Numbered from the stretch's first letter, positions 21,200 to 32,137 are shown. The stretch: DNA of 64,000 bases from Gracilaria domingensis (GCA_022539475.1 VCMS01000030.1:248001-312000), one strand, 5' to 3'. Notes: a model not told the origin generated them from the sequence alone. Program-made: numbers and translations.

Positions 21200-21360
21200 C
21201 ACTGCTCTTGACACTATAGCAAAGCGTACCCATCAACAGTTACGCGACTTAAAAGGGCATGTTCTTCAACAACCTAACACAACCCAAAGAAAGAACTGTA
21301 ATTTGTAGCCATCTGCTAGAGACTGACTTCGCGCAAACTATAATCCACCCTCATAACTCT

Positions 21361-23196
21361 TTATCTCGAAAACTGTCGATCGTCTCCCTCTTGCCGTCTT
21401 CCATAGGGGTTCGACGCAGAAAATACATGACCCGTGTTCTTCTGTCTAATGATATCACGAAGTTTTTGCTGTTGTCCTCGATAACCCTTCCCGAGCCCGC
21501 CTCCCCCACCACGACGGGTTTGTCCCTTGCTGCTTCCCATAATGTTGAGGTTAACCCTTGGAGGGTCTTCGAAACAAAAGCTAGCTGCAACCGCGTTAAG
21601 GTCTAATTCATGGACATTGAAAATGTCTTTCACGGCATGACTCGCATATGCTTGCAGATAAGAGCGGTATGCATCCTTGGCAGACCGATTAAGGGCGTAG
21701 TTAGTAGATATCAACTTCTCAAGCTGTGGTTGTACCTTTGCCAGTTTCTTTTCTGGAAACTCGTATTCATTGAGAGGCACCTTCGCAGCTTTGAGATGAC
21801 GCAGAAACCCAAGTTCCGAAGGAAGTAAGAACAGTAATGCCTTTCCTTTCCCATTAACTCCGCGCGCAGTTCTTCCAACACGATGAATATACTCCTTTGG
21901 CTCGTCGGGGGGATCGAATTGTATTATCCAGTCTACGGCAGGGATGTCAAGTCCACGTGCAGCCACATCAGTACATATTAGAATCGCAGTACTGGCATTG
22001 CAAAACTTGTAGAAAGTTGTTGTTCGCTTATTTTGCTTTTGGCGTCCATGGAGGTCCATAACTGGTATATCAACGTGATTCAGAAGCTCATAATAAAACT
22101 TCACAGCGTTGCAACTAGACATAAAAACAATAATCTTCTTCTTGAGATTTCTTCGGAGAAAGGTATAGAGTAGCAAGAAACGCTTTTCACTCGGAATGAT
22201 TACGTATCCTTGCTCAAGACCTGCGACAGTGGAAACGTCTCGCTTGTCATGTACTCCCACGTATACCGGCCTGTTTCTGAACGAAACCTTTACCAAGTCT
22301 TCGACCTTCGTTGTCTGAGTCGCTGAGAAAAGCATAGTCTGTCGTTTCTTCGGTAGGTATTTGATGATTTGATGCATTTCCTCTTCAAACCCAATCTCAA
22401 GACATCTATCAGCTTCGTCGATTACCAGTACTTGAAGATTCTTGAAGACGAATCCAGGGGTGTTCTGAAGGTGGTCTAGAAGCCGCCCAGGAGTTGCAAT
22501 AAGTATTGCAACTCCCTTCTGTAGTTTATCTGCTTCTGCTTTTCTGTTTGCGCCTCCCATTACAATCCCATGTGTCTGAGAGTGATACTTGCATATGTCT
22601 GTAACCACACCATAGATCTGGAGAGCAAGTTCTCTGGTCGGAGATATCACTACTGCCGCTGTTCCGTTTCGATTCGTCCACTTCACGCGGAAAAGAAGTT
22701 CGATGACAGGAATAAGAAAGGCCAAAGTTTTACCTGAACCCGTCCTAGCTGCGCCAAGTACATCCCGTCCTGACATTCCATGTGGTATTGATCGCGCTTG
22801 TACCTCGGTCATGCGCTCAAATTTCATGTCGCCCAAAGCATTCAGGGTCTTCTCGGATAAATCGAGTTCTTCGAACCTTCGCTTTGTAAGCACTCCATCT
22901 GTAGCTAGGTCCTCTTCGGTTATTGTCGCAACTTCCATTGTGCTGGGCTTCTTAGCCTTTACAGCTTCAGCCGAGTTTTCTGGTTCATGCGTCGCGGGTA
23001 CCCCATGAGCTTCCGGAATCTCCGGACGCGGGTTGTCTAAATGCTTACTTGGCGTTTCGCTTCGTTCTTTATTTGCGTTCGGAAAGTTCTCTTCAGAGAG
23101 GGCTTCGGCAGTCAAGGACTTATTGCCTTTCTTCGCCTTTTTGCGTCGCTTCTCCTGTACCTCTGAATCAGTATTCTTGCGTTTCCGAGACACCAT
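21361..23196 (-). CDS. HAS1: DEAD-box RNA helicase, HAS1/DDX18 type
   Basis: A 611-aa nucleolar ATP-dependent RNA helicase expected to act in 60S and 40S ribosome assembly. A Lys-rich nuclear-localisation N-terminus precedes the Q motif (about 108-139), motif I ARTGSGKT (150-157), PTREL (motif Ia, 186-190), DEAD (260-263), SAT (291-293) and HRVGRTARG (motif VI). The [16 protein letters not shown] segment and the C-terminal extension ending in a Gly-rich, Arg-rich tail fit HAS1 rather than DBP4 or DDX31. The chosen start is the first ATG (MVSRKRK); the frame extends upstream to a TTG only. It is divergent from the TFIP11 gene, with 539 bp between the starts. Confidence 0.92.
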   Translation of the reverse strand: MVSRKRKNTDSEVQEKRRKKAKKGNKSLTAEALSEENFPNANKERSETPSKHLDNPRPEIPEAHGVPATHEPENSAEAVKAKKPSTMEVATITEEDLATDGVLTKRRFEELDLSEKTLNALGDMKFERMTEVQARSIPHGMSGRDVLGAARTGSGKTLAFLIPVIELLFRVKWTNRNGTAAVVISPTRELALQIYGVVTDICKYHSQTHGIVMGGANRKAEADKLQKGVAILIATPGRLLDHLQNTPGFVFKNLQVLVIDEADRCLEIGFEEEMHQIIKYLPKKRQTMLFSATQTTKVEDLVKVSFRNRPVYVGVHDKRDVSTVAGLEQGYVIIPSEKRFLLLYTFLRRNLKKKIIVFMSSCNAVKFYYELLNHVDIPVMDLHGRQKQNKRTTTFYKFCNASTAILICTDVAARGLDIPAVDWIIQFDPPDEPKEYIHRVGRTARGVNGKGKALLFLLPSELGFLRHLKAAKVPLNEYEFPEKKLAKVQPQLEKLISTNYALNRSAKDAYRSYLQAYASHAVKDIFNVHELDLNAVAASFCFEDPPRVNLNIMGSSKGQTRRGGGGGLGKGYRGQQQKLRDIIRQKNTGHVFSASNPYGRRQEGDDRQFSR

Positions 23197-23735
23197 ATGG
23201 AACAATATTTGTCGAAACGATGAAGTACGGCCACACAGCAGTAGGGTCAAATGCTGGCCGAGAAGGTGCAGACAGCGAAAGTATCCTTCGAAGCTAATGC
23301 GTGAAGTGCTTCCCCTATTGACAGGCAGTAGTTCTACTTTCGCATCTAGCTAGTTGCGACGACGGCGAGCGTTTCACGCGATGGCTCCCGGGGTGAAACA
23401 GATTTTCGTAAATGCGCCAAAAATAGACAGAAAATAACTACCAGGGGTACTAACGGTACCGGGTAATCAAAAAACATTCTTCCTGGGATAACGTCGCAGT
23501 GCCCTCGTGTCGAGATAGCCTGGTGCCCAAGGTGTTGTCGCTTTCAAATTTGACCAAGAACATTCTCTTGAACATCAAATTCTACCTTCTACCCCTGTAA
23601 ACGGGAACACAAGACCTTTTGCAATCTTGTCATTAGTGTGTTAGGAAAGGAAAATCAACTTTCATGCTTTTTTCCCTTGTGGTTTAAGGCTTCAGAAGTA
23701 CTGAACTTGGGAGAAAAATCTACAGCAAAGAAAGG
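23197..23735. promoter_or_regulatory. Divergent promoter region between HAS1 and TFIP11
   Basis: 539 bp between two outward-facing starts, so both promoters should lie here. No motif was firmly identified. Confidence 0.4.
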
Positions 23736-25874
23736 ATGTATAAGAATCTTATGGAGGGTTCATCGTCTTCATCGGATTCCCCATCCACTCAAAGGAAAGG
23801 TTTAGGTTTCAGCCATTTGCGCCCGCCCAGTCCATCTCCGTCTACATCCTCAGCAAGTTCAACATCCTCTTCTGACGGGGATGCACCTGGCCTCTCTACT
23901 GTGTTTGGTGGTCGTCGGTCACGCCCCAGGAAACGTCGCCGAAGTCCGTCGCCTGGTTCGCAACAAGTCCCTGGAGCATGGGAAGCACATACGCGCGGTA
24001 TTGGATCTAGAATTCTAGCAAAACAAGGTTTCACTGGTAGGCTAGGTAGACGCGGAGATGGGATTGCAGAACCCTTGCAGCCGGAGATCAGAAGAGGAAA
24101 AGTGGGACTTGGAGCAGGTAAAAGAAAAGAAGAACATAAGAATAAGTTTCATACACGGAATACCCTTGATGATCTTGACGCGGAGATAGAGGCTGCGAAA
24201 AAGCGTATCCAGTCTGTACAGAAAGCCACAATGGCAGAAAATGAGAAGACTAAGGCAGACCTGTCTCATTCCTCGGAAAGGCGAAAGTCGAGATCTGTTT
24301 CTCTTGAAGTGTGGAACGAAATCGGTGAGAAACTAGACCGTGCACGTCGCACGGTGAGCGTCGTGTCTCCACAACTATTATATGATTTGAATCGTCTTCG
24401 GGATACGGCCATAACGCAATTATCAGCCGCAAAGCTTGAAAAACGACAAGAAGAGTTTATACTACAAAACACAGCATCAGAAAAGGAAAGGGCTCAAGGT
24501 GATTTGGAACGAGTGAAGGCAGACTTGAATCAACTTGTCGCTCTGGAGAACATGCTCAGCAATCTTCAAAATGCGGATGATACGGTATACGAGGCCACCT
24601 TGAAACAACTATCGGATACGATTACTCAGCTTAGTGATAGGTTTTATATCAAGAAGCAAAGTATAACCATGGCATTGTCAGAGTTGGTTTGTGAGACAGT
24701 TAAAACAAAGCTCTACAGCTGCCTCAAATCCTCGCAAAAACGTGGTAAAGCCGATATTAAGGCAGCAACTTTTGTCGGCACCGTACTTCAGACGACCAGA
24801 GCAATGCTATCTCATGATGAGTATTCCAAGCTTTGCGCAACGTCAGTTTTGGGACCATTAAGGAGGGTATTATCGCGCCCGGACTGGGATGCCGTACGAG
24901 GCGCGTGCATTGCGGACATCCTGATCGTTATACGCCCAATGATGTCAGAAGCCATGGTGCAGGTTTTTGCAGAAGACATTCTACTTCCCAAGCTTGTTGC
25001 ACATATAAAGACCACTGGGCTCACAGGAGAAATGTGTATACCCTCTCATGTGTGGATCCACCCATGGTTACCTGTAACCGGTCGGAAGGCGTTGGTCGAA
25101 GTGCTCCATCATGTGCGAATTAGTCTTGCCGTCTCACTGGAAGCCTGGCGTTTATCGGATTCGACTCTTCGCCGTAGAGAGCTTATTGAAAACACGAAGA
25201 AGTGGAGCACCATCCTATCGAGAAAGAAATTGCAGCTCACACTCTCGCGACACGTTGCGCCAAAACTGGCAACTGCCTTAGCGGAGATTGATGGAAGCAC
25301 GGAGGAAGCACCAATTGTGCTCGGCGTACTTTCGGAATGGGCTTCTGTTTGCTCCAATAGACTTCTTGCCACTGAGTTGGCTGAAGCGTTTATCAAAGGT
25401 CCTGGAGCAACACTTCAACGTGCGGCGTTCAGAGATTGGCATGCCGCGAAGCGTATGTACCAAAGATGGAGTTCTGGATTGCCAGGCCGGCTAAGAATTC
25501 ATTTCCGACCTACCTTAGCGGCACTTCTATTTGTTTTACACGCTGCGGCGACAACGAATAAGGATACGAAAGCAAGACTCTCACATGCCGATATTACACC
25601 TCTACTCAACAATCGTTTCCGAAGAGTTGAGAGAAAGAAAGTCAAGATAGATCGGCCAATTGTTCCTGCTAAGAAAGCAAGATTGGTGGATGTCGTCGCT
25701 ATGGTAGCAGAGAAGGAAGGTTTGCCTCTAATTGGTTTGCCAGATGAAAGGGGGCATAGGGTGTTTAAGCTTGGCCGAATTCGCGTAACAGCTGATGTTA
25801 GGAGAGGCGTATTCTTAATCAATGGTGAGGTTGTCAGCGTAGACAAGATGGTCAAGATGGCAAAAAACTTCTGA
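23736..25874 (+). CDS. TFIP11: TFIP11/Ntr1-like G-patch spliceosome-disassembly factor
   Basis: A 712-aa protein. In yeast and animals this family uses its G-patch to activate the DEAH helicase Prp43/DHX15 and release the intron-lariat spliceosome. A Ser/Pro-rich N-terminus with a basic cluster precedes a G-patch at about 86-128 (TRGIGSRILAKQGFTGRLG...GLGAG). Coiled-coil segments follow (about 145-170 and 230-310). The long helical C-terminal half matches the GCFC/TFIP11 domain, with motifs such as VWIHPWLPVTGRKAL and FRDWHAAKRMYQRW. The length is a little shorter than animal TFIP11. An active disassembly factor fits a genome that still has some introns. Confidence 0.85.
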   Translation: MYKNLMEGSSSSSDSPSTQRKGLGFSHLRPPSPSPSTSSASSTSSSDGDAPGLSTVFGGRRSRPRKRRRSPSPGSQQVPGAWEAHTRGIGSRILAKQGFTGRLGRRGDGIAEPLQPEIRRGKVGLGAGKRKEEHKNKFHTRNTLDDLDAEIEAAKKRIQSVQKATMAENEKTKADLSHSSERRKSRSVSLEVWNEIGEKLDRARRTVSVVSPQLLYDLNRLRDTAITQLSAAKLEKRQEEFILQNTASEKERAQGDLERVKADLNQLVALENMLSNLQNADDTVYEATLKQLSDTITQLSDRFYIKKQSITMALSELVCETVKTKLYSCLKSSQKRGKADIKAATFVGTVLQTTRAMLSHDEYSKLCATSVLGPLRRVLSRPDWDAVRGACIADILIVIRPMMSEAMVQVFAEDILLPKLVAHIKTTGLTGEMCIPSHVWIHPWLPVTGRKALVEVLHHVRISLAVSLEAWRLSDSTLRRRELIENTKKWSTILSRKKLQLTLSRHVAPKLATALAEIDGSTEEAPIVLGVLSEWASVCSNRLLATELAEAFIKGPGATLQRAAFRDWHAAKRMYQRWSSGLPGRLRIHFRPTLAALLFVLHAAATTNKDTKARLSHADITPLLNNRFRRVERKKVKIDRPIVPAKKARLVDVVAMVAEKEGLPLIGLPDERGHRVFKLGRIRVTADVRRGVFLINGEVVSVDKMVKMAKNF

Positions 25875-26782
25875 ACTTCTGTTTTCATGAACACGAACGT
25901 GTTCTCGTTGTCTGACCCTGATGTGTAGTCGATGTCGAAGTGACGGAACATGACATGAGATGGTCTGGGTTGGTATCCTTTAGAACTGAGGTCACCTTGC
26001 GGCATAGTGGGAGATCGCCAGTACGTGTTACATGAGTACATCATGAATGAATTTCGTTGAAAACGAGAAGAGTACGTACCTTCGGTATATCAGGGCCCAA
26101 AAGAGATAGCGAAGCACAGGGGCGACGAACAACCCCTTACGCTTCTTCCATTCCATCCCTGGCGTGGATTGCCAAACACTATCATACCGACGGTAGCTTT
26201 CTATCCTTCGTCAAAGGTACAGTGGCAAGGCTGACATGGGGGGTTGCGGCCAATCGATAACCTGGCAGGAAATACGAAAAGCAAATTTTTCCTGCTGAAA
26301 TCGACTGTTCGGTGTTTGTTCTTGCGTAACTCTACCATCGCAATCGGATCGATTTGTTGCGAGAATCTCTGCGAGATCGTGGGAGGCAGCATAGATCTCC
26401 TGCGCTGTTCACTCAGTACTATCTCTCAAAAGTACCAAGGTAAGTCGCGCGTCGAGATCGAGACAGGAAGGGTAGGGCAGAATCTTTTTTCCGTCGTCCT
26501 TCACCTCGCATCTAAAAGGATCGGAACCGCGAGATACAGGAATACACAGTGCAGTATCTGCAGGACGCTGGTCGCTTTTTGTAACACACCGATTGCTTGT
26601 CTTTCGTGCACGCACATTCAAGACCTCGAGCGTTGGCTGACCTTGAAGCGAAGAGCGAAGGAAGAAAATCTTGCCACAACTCTCGCCGTCGAAGTTGCTC
26701 GCCCCCGAATCGTGTTCAACAAGAGGGGAAAGCACTCAACTTTGTCGGGTAAGAACTTTGTCGGGTAAGAACGGGGTCTAAA
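25875..26782. other. Intergenic, no gene seen
   Basis: About 0.9 kb. A 16-bp unit AACTTTGTCGGGTAAG is tandemly duplicated at 26738-26769, just 14 bp before the next start codon. Confidence 0.5.
26738..26769. repeat. 16-bp tandem duplication
   Basis: Two perfect copies of AACTTTGTCGGGTAAG in the presumed 5' leader of the dihydropteridine reductase gene. Each copy contains a GTAAG that resembles a splice donor, but no splice is supported. Confidence 0.85.
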
Positions 26783-27775
26783 ATGATACCGGGCTTCTTG
26801 TGCACCACACCTGCGATTCGTTCCAGCACTTTCACACCTTATAGTAACAATATTTGTCGAAAAGTTTCCAAGCTCCCTTTATCATTTAGAAAGCGGAAAG
26901 CTCCGGACTTTCTTGGGAATAATGTGCACATGTCTCTTCTTGGACGCCCGACCAAAACGAAATCAATTCTTGTCTTTGGCGGTGGTAGTACACTTGGAAA
27001 GGAGATTGTTTCTCACTTTATAGATGCTGGTTGGCGCGTATACACTCTCGACTTCTATGACGCAAGCGTTGAATGTGGAGGTGTGAACGGCTGTGCCTTG
27101 CCGAGTGATTCGCATATTCCGGTATCCCTAGCTCTACCCGCTGCGGCTCCTGCTCGTATCCAGGCTGAGATTGCAAAGAGCTGCCTAGCTTCCTCATGCG
27201 CCGAAAAGTTCGATGTAGTAGTGAACGCGACTCTTGGATTTACAACAGCGGGCTTGACAGACAGCGACCTGTTCGAGACTATGGAGTATATGTACCGCAC
27301 AAGTGTTGAAAGCAGTCTCGTAACTGCTAAGCTAGCGAGTGCGTTCATGGCAGAGAATGGATTTCTATTGCTAATCGGAAGTGTGGCTGCCTTGCCTGGA
27401 ACTCATGGTCCAAAAATGCTTGGCTATGGTGCTGCGAAGGCATCTGTTCACCAGATTGTGCGATTACTGGCTGGTTCTGTTGGTGCCGATTTGCCCAAGG
27501 GATCCTCAGTGGCCGCCATTGTTCCAGAAGTTCTAGATACGCCTTTGCATCGTTCGATGAACGGAGGAGAAACGGGCGAACACTGGACTCCTTGTGATGT
27601 TGTAGCATCAAAACTCCTTGAGTGGGCTCAAAATTCTGACGCCCGCCCGCCGAACGCATCGCTGGTTTCTATCGCCACTTCAACCGAAACACAGGCTGGT
27701 TCAAGTGGACACGAAAGGGAACACAGGTTCCGGCTTATACAGGACTCAAGTTTTGTTCAGAAGGCCCAGTTGTAG
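26783..27775 (+). CDS. QDPR: Dihydropteridine reductase-like short-chain dehydrogenase
   Basis: A 330-aa protein. The enzyme uses NADH to reduce quinonoid dihydrobiopterin back to tetrahydrobiopterin, the cofactor of aromatic amino-acid hydroxylases. The SDR core starts at about 60: the nucleotide-binding loop GGGSTLGKE at 66-74, the acidic end of strand 2 at about 90, and YGAAK (Tyr215, Lys219) as the YxxxK pair followed by SVHQIVRLLAG, typical of dihydropteridine reductase. The C-terminal WTPCDVV and LVSIATS segments also fit. The first 50 residues are an extension that may be an organelle leader; a second Met at 50 would give the normal length. The family assignment is good; localisation is uncertain. 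Confidence 0.82.
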   Translation: MIPGFLCTTPAIRSSTFTPYSNNICRKVSKLPLSFRKRKAPDFLGNNVHMSLLGRPTKTKSILVFGGGSTLGKEIVSHFIDAGWRVYTLDFYDASVECGGVNGCALPSDSHIPVSLALPAAAPARIQAEIAKSCLASSCAEKFDVVVNATLGFTTAGLTDSDLFETMEYMYRTSVESSLVTAKLASAFMAENGFLLLIGSVAALPGTHGPKMLGYGAAKASVHQIVRLLAGSVGADLPKGSSVAAIVPEVLDTPLHRSMNGGETGEHWTPCDVVASKLLEWAQNSDARPPNASLVSIATSTETQAGSSGHEREHRFRLIQDSSFVQKAQL

Positions 27776-28201
27776 AAACGAAGAGCTAAAGGGTGCATTA
27801 GGACGAATCTGTGTCGACACACGTTGATTCCTTTATTGTTACAGAGCCTGGTTTTGGGAGGCACAGAAGCATTCCACTGGGTTAAGAGCTATACTGCGAC
27901 TCTGCGATTTGAACGAGGAGATAGGTTGTTCTTTGTATAACAGTAGTGTTTGAAGCATGTCGAATGACAACTGGTTTCTTTCCCCTTCAGACGTTCTGTC
28001 TGCTTCTGAGTTAACTATTGACACTGGCGTACGATGACCTGACTTAGGAGCAAGCGCACATTTTCGATGGGTACTCTAATGTATTCACATCCATCACTTG
28101 AGTATCTTGCTTCGCGAAGTCAACATTTGCTAAGATTGCGAAGTGAGGTACACTTGATGCTAACTTAAAGGAGCTTGGTTTTTGTAAAGACGGGTTGAGC
28201 T
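27776..28201. other. Short intergenic region between convergent genes
   Basis: About 0.4 kb shared by the 3' ends of the QDPR-like and ADA3-like genes. A 10-bp palindrome CTTCGCGAAG occurs near 28110. No gene is visible. Confidence 0.45.
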
Positions 28202-29377
28202 TTAATGGGATCCACGTTTTGCAGCTTTGGTGCTGATGCTGGGGTGTGGTTCTGACTTTCTCTTCTTTTTCTTTGCCGCTACACGTCTTTCCTCGCCTCC
28301 AGAGCTCACTCGTCCATTTGAAATGGTGTCAGAACCCTTCTTTGACTTGCTAATCTTGTCATGCTCCTTATACCGGCCAAACATCTTTTGCATCATCTTC
28401 TGATACTTTGAACGCGATTTCTTGTTTTTCTTCATGTTGCCAATCATCTTTTCCAAATATGCTATTTCTACATGATCAGTGTGTCGTTTCACCTCACGAT
28501 CAAAAGCCTGATGGCGCAATTCTATGCCAATAATCCTGGTGAACAAGGATGTTTTCCGCATACGATTAACCATCTTGAGGTCCCGCAGCCTCCATTGCTC
28601 GAGACGAAGTTTGGAGTCAAGCTCAGACTCTAGAGGGTCATCAATCAAGCCATTTTCGATAAGCTCAATCTTGACACGTGTTTCCATAGCGCCCTGAAAA
28701 GAGCGGACGTCTGTATCAGAGCCATGGCCCAGATAGAAAGAGTCTTCCATTAAGTGAGTGGCACGAGAGTTTCGGGCTGAGGGGGTAGAAGGATGTGGAG
28801 TGCCGGATGGATTTTCATCTAGCAAAGCGGCAATTAAACGTTGGGTGTACGGAAATGAATTGAGAGTAGGTTTTAGAGATTCGGAATCAACGTCTGTTAG
28901 TGGTTTGGAGATTGAGTGTACATCGAAAGACTGCTGAGATCGTGCCAGAGGATTTGTATCCAGCGCTTTAAGCTGCGCGGCTGAGCTTGTTTTGCCATTT
29001 TGCCTGTCTGCATCCGTTGAAGATGATGAATGTCTTTTATGCTCTTTTACATCCTTGGTCCGCTCAGAGGTGGACGCTTTTAAAGAATTAGGCAATGAAG
29101 GGAAGCGCAGATTTGCATCATGTAGTCCTCCATATGGATTTACCGGTATGGAGCGCAAAAAGCGAACATCATCCAAGTTGATAGGCTGAAAGTAATCGTC
29201 GATAAGCTTCCAGAAAGGGTCCCATTCCTCGGGCTTTTGCTTGAGGGGATCAAAAGTATCGGGAGGCAATGCTCCGGGACCAGGTTTCACGCGGGAGGGA
29301 TCAAAAGGGGGTGGCGCTTTGATGGAGTCTTCCGATGTGGAGGATGCATTTTCTGGGAGACTGCGCGCTTCCCACAT
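28202..29377 (-). CDS. ADA3: ADA3/NGG1-like transcriptional adaptor
   Basis: A 391-aa protein resembling Ada3, the subunit that links Gcn5 and Ada2 in SAGA and ATAC histone-acetyltransferase complexes. The clearest match is a segment with FPYTQRLIAALLDEN, then a block with AMETRVKIELIENGLID, then a Leu/Arg-rich coiled coil (SKLRLEQWRLRDLKMVNRMRK). The N-terminal 100 residues contain an acidic-aromatic stretch (EEWDPFWKLIDDYFQ), and the C-terminus is very Lys-rich, consistent with a nuclear protein. The middle is low-complexity. Catalytic motifs are neither expected nor seen. The call rests on short blocks, so another coiled-coil nuclear protein is possible. Confidence 0.65.
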   Translation of the reverse strand: MWEARSLPENASSTSEDSIKAPPPFDPSRVKPGPGALPPDTFDPLKQKPEEWDPFWKLIDDYFQPINLDDVRFLRSIPVNPYGGLHDANLRFPSLPNSLKASTSERTKDVKEHKRHSSSSTDADRQNGKTSSAAQLKALDTNPLARSQQSFDVHSISKPLTDVDSESLKPTLNSFPYTQRLIAALLDENPSGTPHPSTPSARNSRATHLMEDSFYLGHGSDTDVRSFQGAMETRVKIELIENGLIDDPLESELDSKLRLEQWRLRDLKMVNRMRKTSLFTRIIGIELRHQAFDREVKRHTDHVEIAYLEKMIGNMKKNKKSRSKYQKMMQKMFGRYKEHDKISKSKKGSDTISNGRVSSGGEERRVAAKKKKRKSEPHPSISTKAAKRGSH

Positions 29378-30121
29378 GTCCAGTTAATACGACTGCAGTG
29401 CGATGTGGCTGCCGGATTGAGCGACGGCGACGAGGGTGGGTGGAAAGGAGCAGCTGAATAGACAGCGCTGGGCAACAGGCCTTGATGTGCCGGTTGGTGG
29501 TGCACTGGCGGCTGGCAACGATGTGCTCTGGACAAGAGCCAAATGCTCGTGCGGGAGGAAGTGTCGGTGGGTGTAAGCGAAAGAGGACGCAACAGCCAGT
29601 CGAAACGCAGTAAAATCGACGCGTGCGAGCAGCGCCCAATTAAACTGCCGCAACCTTTTTTTGGCTCGACGCCACGGCGCTTAATCGTTCTCGCGCACAC
29701 TGTCGCATGCATACGAAGCAAAGGGTGCACTTCCACGTTTTCCTTCCGGCGCGCCACGACGTGCCCCGCTTCGCCTCGCCCCTTCACAACCCTCGAACCA
29801 GACGTCGATATTGACGGTTGTGAAACTTTGTGCATCGAAGCCAATCACGATGATGCTCGAAGCTACAAGCTTGTACTCTATCCAACCTTTACTCTCATTG
29901 TCGATACCAGGGCCAGTATACCGATAAGACTAAGCATATCTTTTATTGCAACTTTTCCTATGAGCTAAGCGTTTACCCTCATGGACCATCATACAAATCA
30001 GAGGTACCAAGCGCAAAAGCGCTACAATACGGTTCGTCACTTGCTCAACCCCGAGCGTAGGTCGATAACGTCTTACTGGCGTGGGTCCGAGCTCCCACTC
30101 GCTGCTCTACGCATCCGCTCT
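29378..30121. promoter_or_regulatory. ADA3-like promoter and dehydrogenase 3' flank
   Basis: 744 bp. The part next to the ADA3-like start is GC-rich and contains a CCAAT box at 29637-29641. No gene is supported although several frames are open by chance. Confidence 0.4.
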
Positions 30122-31291
30122 TCAAATTCCCAAGTTCGGGACCGCTTCCAATTCGTTTTGAGTGAGCACTTCCGACATCTGTACCACGCGATTCTCGTCA
30201 ACGGATATGTGCGCTGCAACTCCAATAGCCACGGAGACTAAGCCCTGAAGTAAACCCGCCGTCGAGATTTTCTCGCAACCATCTTCCCTGATCGCCTTGA
30301 GTGCCTTCATGATATCCAAATGCTCAAGGAAAGAGCTACCATGATGATGACCCTGATATTTAATTCTTTCATCATTCACTATCTCCACGCTTACATTTGC
30401 GCATGAGTGCTCTCCACGAATTCCTCTTCGCACCTCGAGCTGCGGGAGGAACGCTTCAAGTTTGCCTTTGGCCCCGGTGATGGACACTTCTTCTTGGGAT
30501 CGGCTAGCCTCAGCGAACATGCATAAGTCCAGGCATGCCCTCGCGCCTCCAGAGTACTGAACAATCACAAAGCCGTTATCTATAATGTCAGACTTTTCAC
30601 CATCGAACACTTCATCCAGGTGATTCACATCTTGAGCTCCTGAGGCGAAAACTGAAAGAGGAACCGCAGGATGAAGTATGCGGTTGAATAGATCGAAAAA
30701 GTGACAACACTTCTCCACAAAAGTTCCGCCAGTGTTTTTCGACAGCCGATTCCAGTTACGAACCTTCTGAAGAAATGGGAAGCGGTGCTCACGAATCGAG
30801 ACCATTTTCGGAATGCCAATGACGCCTGCTTTTGTATCAGCTATAACCCGAGATATTGGCGGCATGTAGCAGTATTCTAGGCCAACATATGTGATTCCGG
30901 GACGTTCTCCTGCTGCATCAATAACTTCTCGACAGTGCTCTACTGTCGTACACAACGGCTTTTCCACCAGGATATGCAATTCAGGACTAGCGACGTCATA
31001 GGCTTCCATTAACACGCGGTGATGCGTGTGGTTCGGAGTGGCAATTATTGCGACGTCGCATAGGTTTGCAGTGAACAAGTCCCTCGAGTTTTCAAAGAAC
31101 TGCACATTGGCACCAATGTCCGGGGCGTCAGCTTCAAAGAGTTTGCGTGTAGTGGTGAGTGATTCTGGGTAATCATCTGCCACACAAGTAATTTGTGCGG
31201 TTGGAACGGCTAGCAGGTTACGAATATGCTCTATTCCCATAAGCCCCACCCCAACAATCCCATAGGTTAAAGAGTCTTGACTCCAGTTCAT
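30122..31291 (-). CDS. Gfo/Idh/MocA-family dehydrogenase
   Basis: A 389-aa NAD(P)-dependent oxidoreductase of the glucose-fructose oxidoreductase/inositol dehydrogenase family. The Rossmann loop YGIVGVGLMG lies at 10-19, followed by AIIATPNHTH (81-90) and the family signature EKPL at 110-113. The C-terminal half has the expected substrate-domain features: a GGTFVEKCCHFFDL segment carrying the putative catalytic His/Asp pair and GHHHGSSFLEH. The substrate, probably a sugar or polyol, cannot be told from sequence. No targeting peptide is evident, so it is probably cytosolic. It is divergent from the ACC-deaminase-like gene. Confidence 0.85.
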   Translation of the reverse strand: MNWSQDSLTYGIVGVGLMGIEHIRNLLAVPTAQITCVADDYPESLTTTRKLFEADAPDIGANVQFFENSRDLFTANLCDVAIIATPNHTHHRVLMEAYDVASPELHILVEKPLCTTVEHCREVIDAAGERPGITYVGLEYCYMPPISRVIADTKAGVIGIPKMVSIREHRFPFLQKVRNWNRLSKNTGGTFVEKCCHFFDLFNRILHPAVPLSVFASGAQDVNHLDEVFDGEKSDIIDNGFVIVQYSGGARACLDLCMFAEASRSQEEVSITGAKGKLEAFLPQLEVRRGIRGEHSCANVSVEIVNDERIKYQGHHHGSSFLEHLDIMKALKAIREDGCEKISTAGLLQGLVSVAIGVAAHISVDENRVVQMSEVLTQNELEAVPNLGI

Positions 31292-31920
31292 ACTTGGCGA
31301 TTATTAGGCTTTCGTGCAGTGTGCTAGAAAGATGTTCGAAGTTGCGAGCAGTGCAAGCGCGCAGCAACACGGCTGCTTCGTTATCGAACGGCATTACATC
31401 GTCTTGACAATATCCACTACTTGTGTGAGCCACATAAGTGGGTTCCACTTTCGAGTATCTCATAGATACGTGGCTTTCCAGTCTGTGGCGAAAAAGTATT
31501 TCTCTCCAATCACTTCCTGGAGATGAATCTCGCACAAGAGGAAAGTTAAGGAAGGCTAGCCACGGTACCAAAGGTACTGTACTTGTACAGGGGTACATGT
31601 CTTGCTTCATGTGCTCTGCAGCTCCCACGCGGTGGAATCACTAACGCAATGGAGTCGAAAACAATGAATGTCAACGTTATGTCTGTGTCGAAGCAGATGG
31701 TATTAACGTGATCATTATGATATCGATAGCTACCTTTGGAACGCAATTCTTATACCTCCTACATCAAATCATGTGCGCTCAAAGAAGACGTGGAGGAATC
31801 TACAGTCTTCAGCTACGTCTCCTTTCTCCTTCGCAATATTCGACAGGACCGCCCTACAACAGCGTTGTTGACAAGTTTTGAAGGGCAACAAGGTCAACCA
31901 CGAGTTGTAGGTTCTGTTCT

Positions 31921-31963
31921 TTTTGTCAGATCTTATTATAATTTTAAATAAGATCTCACAAAA
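31921..31963. repeat. 17-bp inverted repeat
   Basis: Arms 31921-31937 and 31947-31963 are complementary with one mismatch around a 9-nt AT-rich loop; the arms contain AGATCTTATT. Confidence 0.8.
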
Positions 31964-32009
31964 GGAACAAGTGAGATACGTATCGTTTATTTTTATCTTA
32001 AGGTGATGA

Positions 32010-32030
32010 TTATGGACAATTTGTCCATAA
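32010..32030. repeat. Perfect 21-nt palindrome
   Basis: TTATGGACAA, a central T, then the exact complement. It contains the half-site TGGACA/TGTCCA also found at 49056-49075. Confidence 0.8.
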
Positions 32031-32120
32031 ACATTTGGGACCTGCTTGATCATGTCATGATATCACCTCTATTTAAGTTAATGTCATAAACCTATTGAAA
32101 TTGCCATGTTGTGCATCACA

Positions 32121-32137
32121 GCCTGTGATTCACAGGC
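32121..32137. repeat. Perfect 17-nt palindrome
   Basis: GCCTGTGA, a central T, then TCACAGGC. On its own it is near what chance allows in 64 kb. Confidence 0.6.

Noticed and set aside
26244-26768. 174-codon open frame upstream of the dihydropteridine reductase
   Set aside because: No domain, unusual composition, and a frame that ends inside the tandem repeat.
29287-29968. Overlapping open frames on both strands upstream of the ADA3-like gene
   Set aside because: Mutually overlapping, no conserved motif, Pro/Arg/His-rich translation of promoter DNA.
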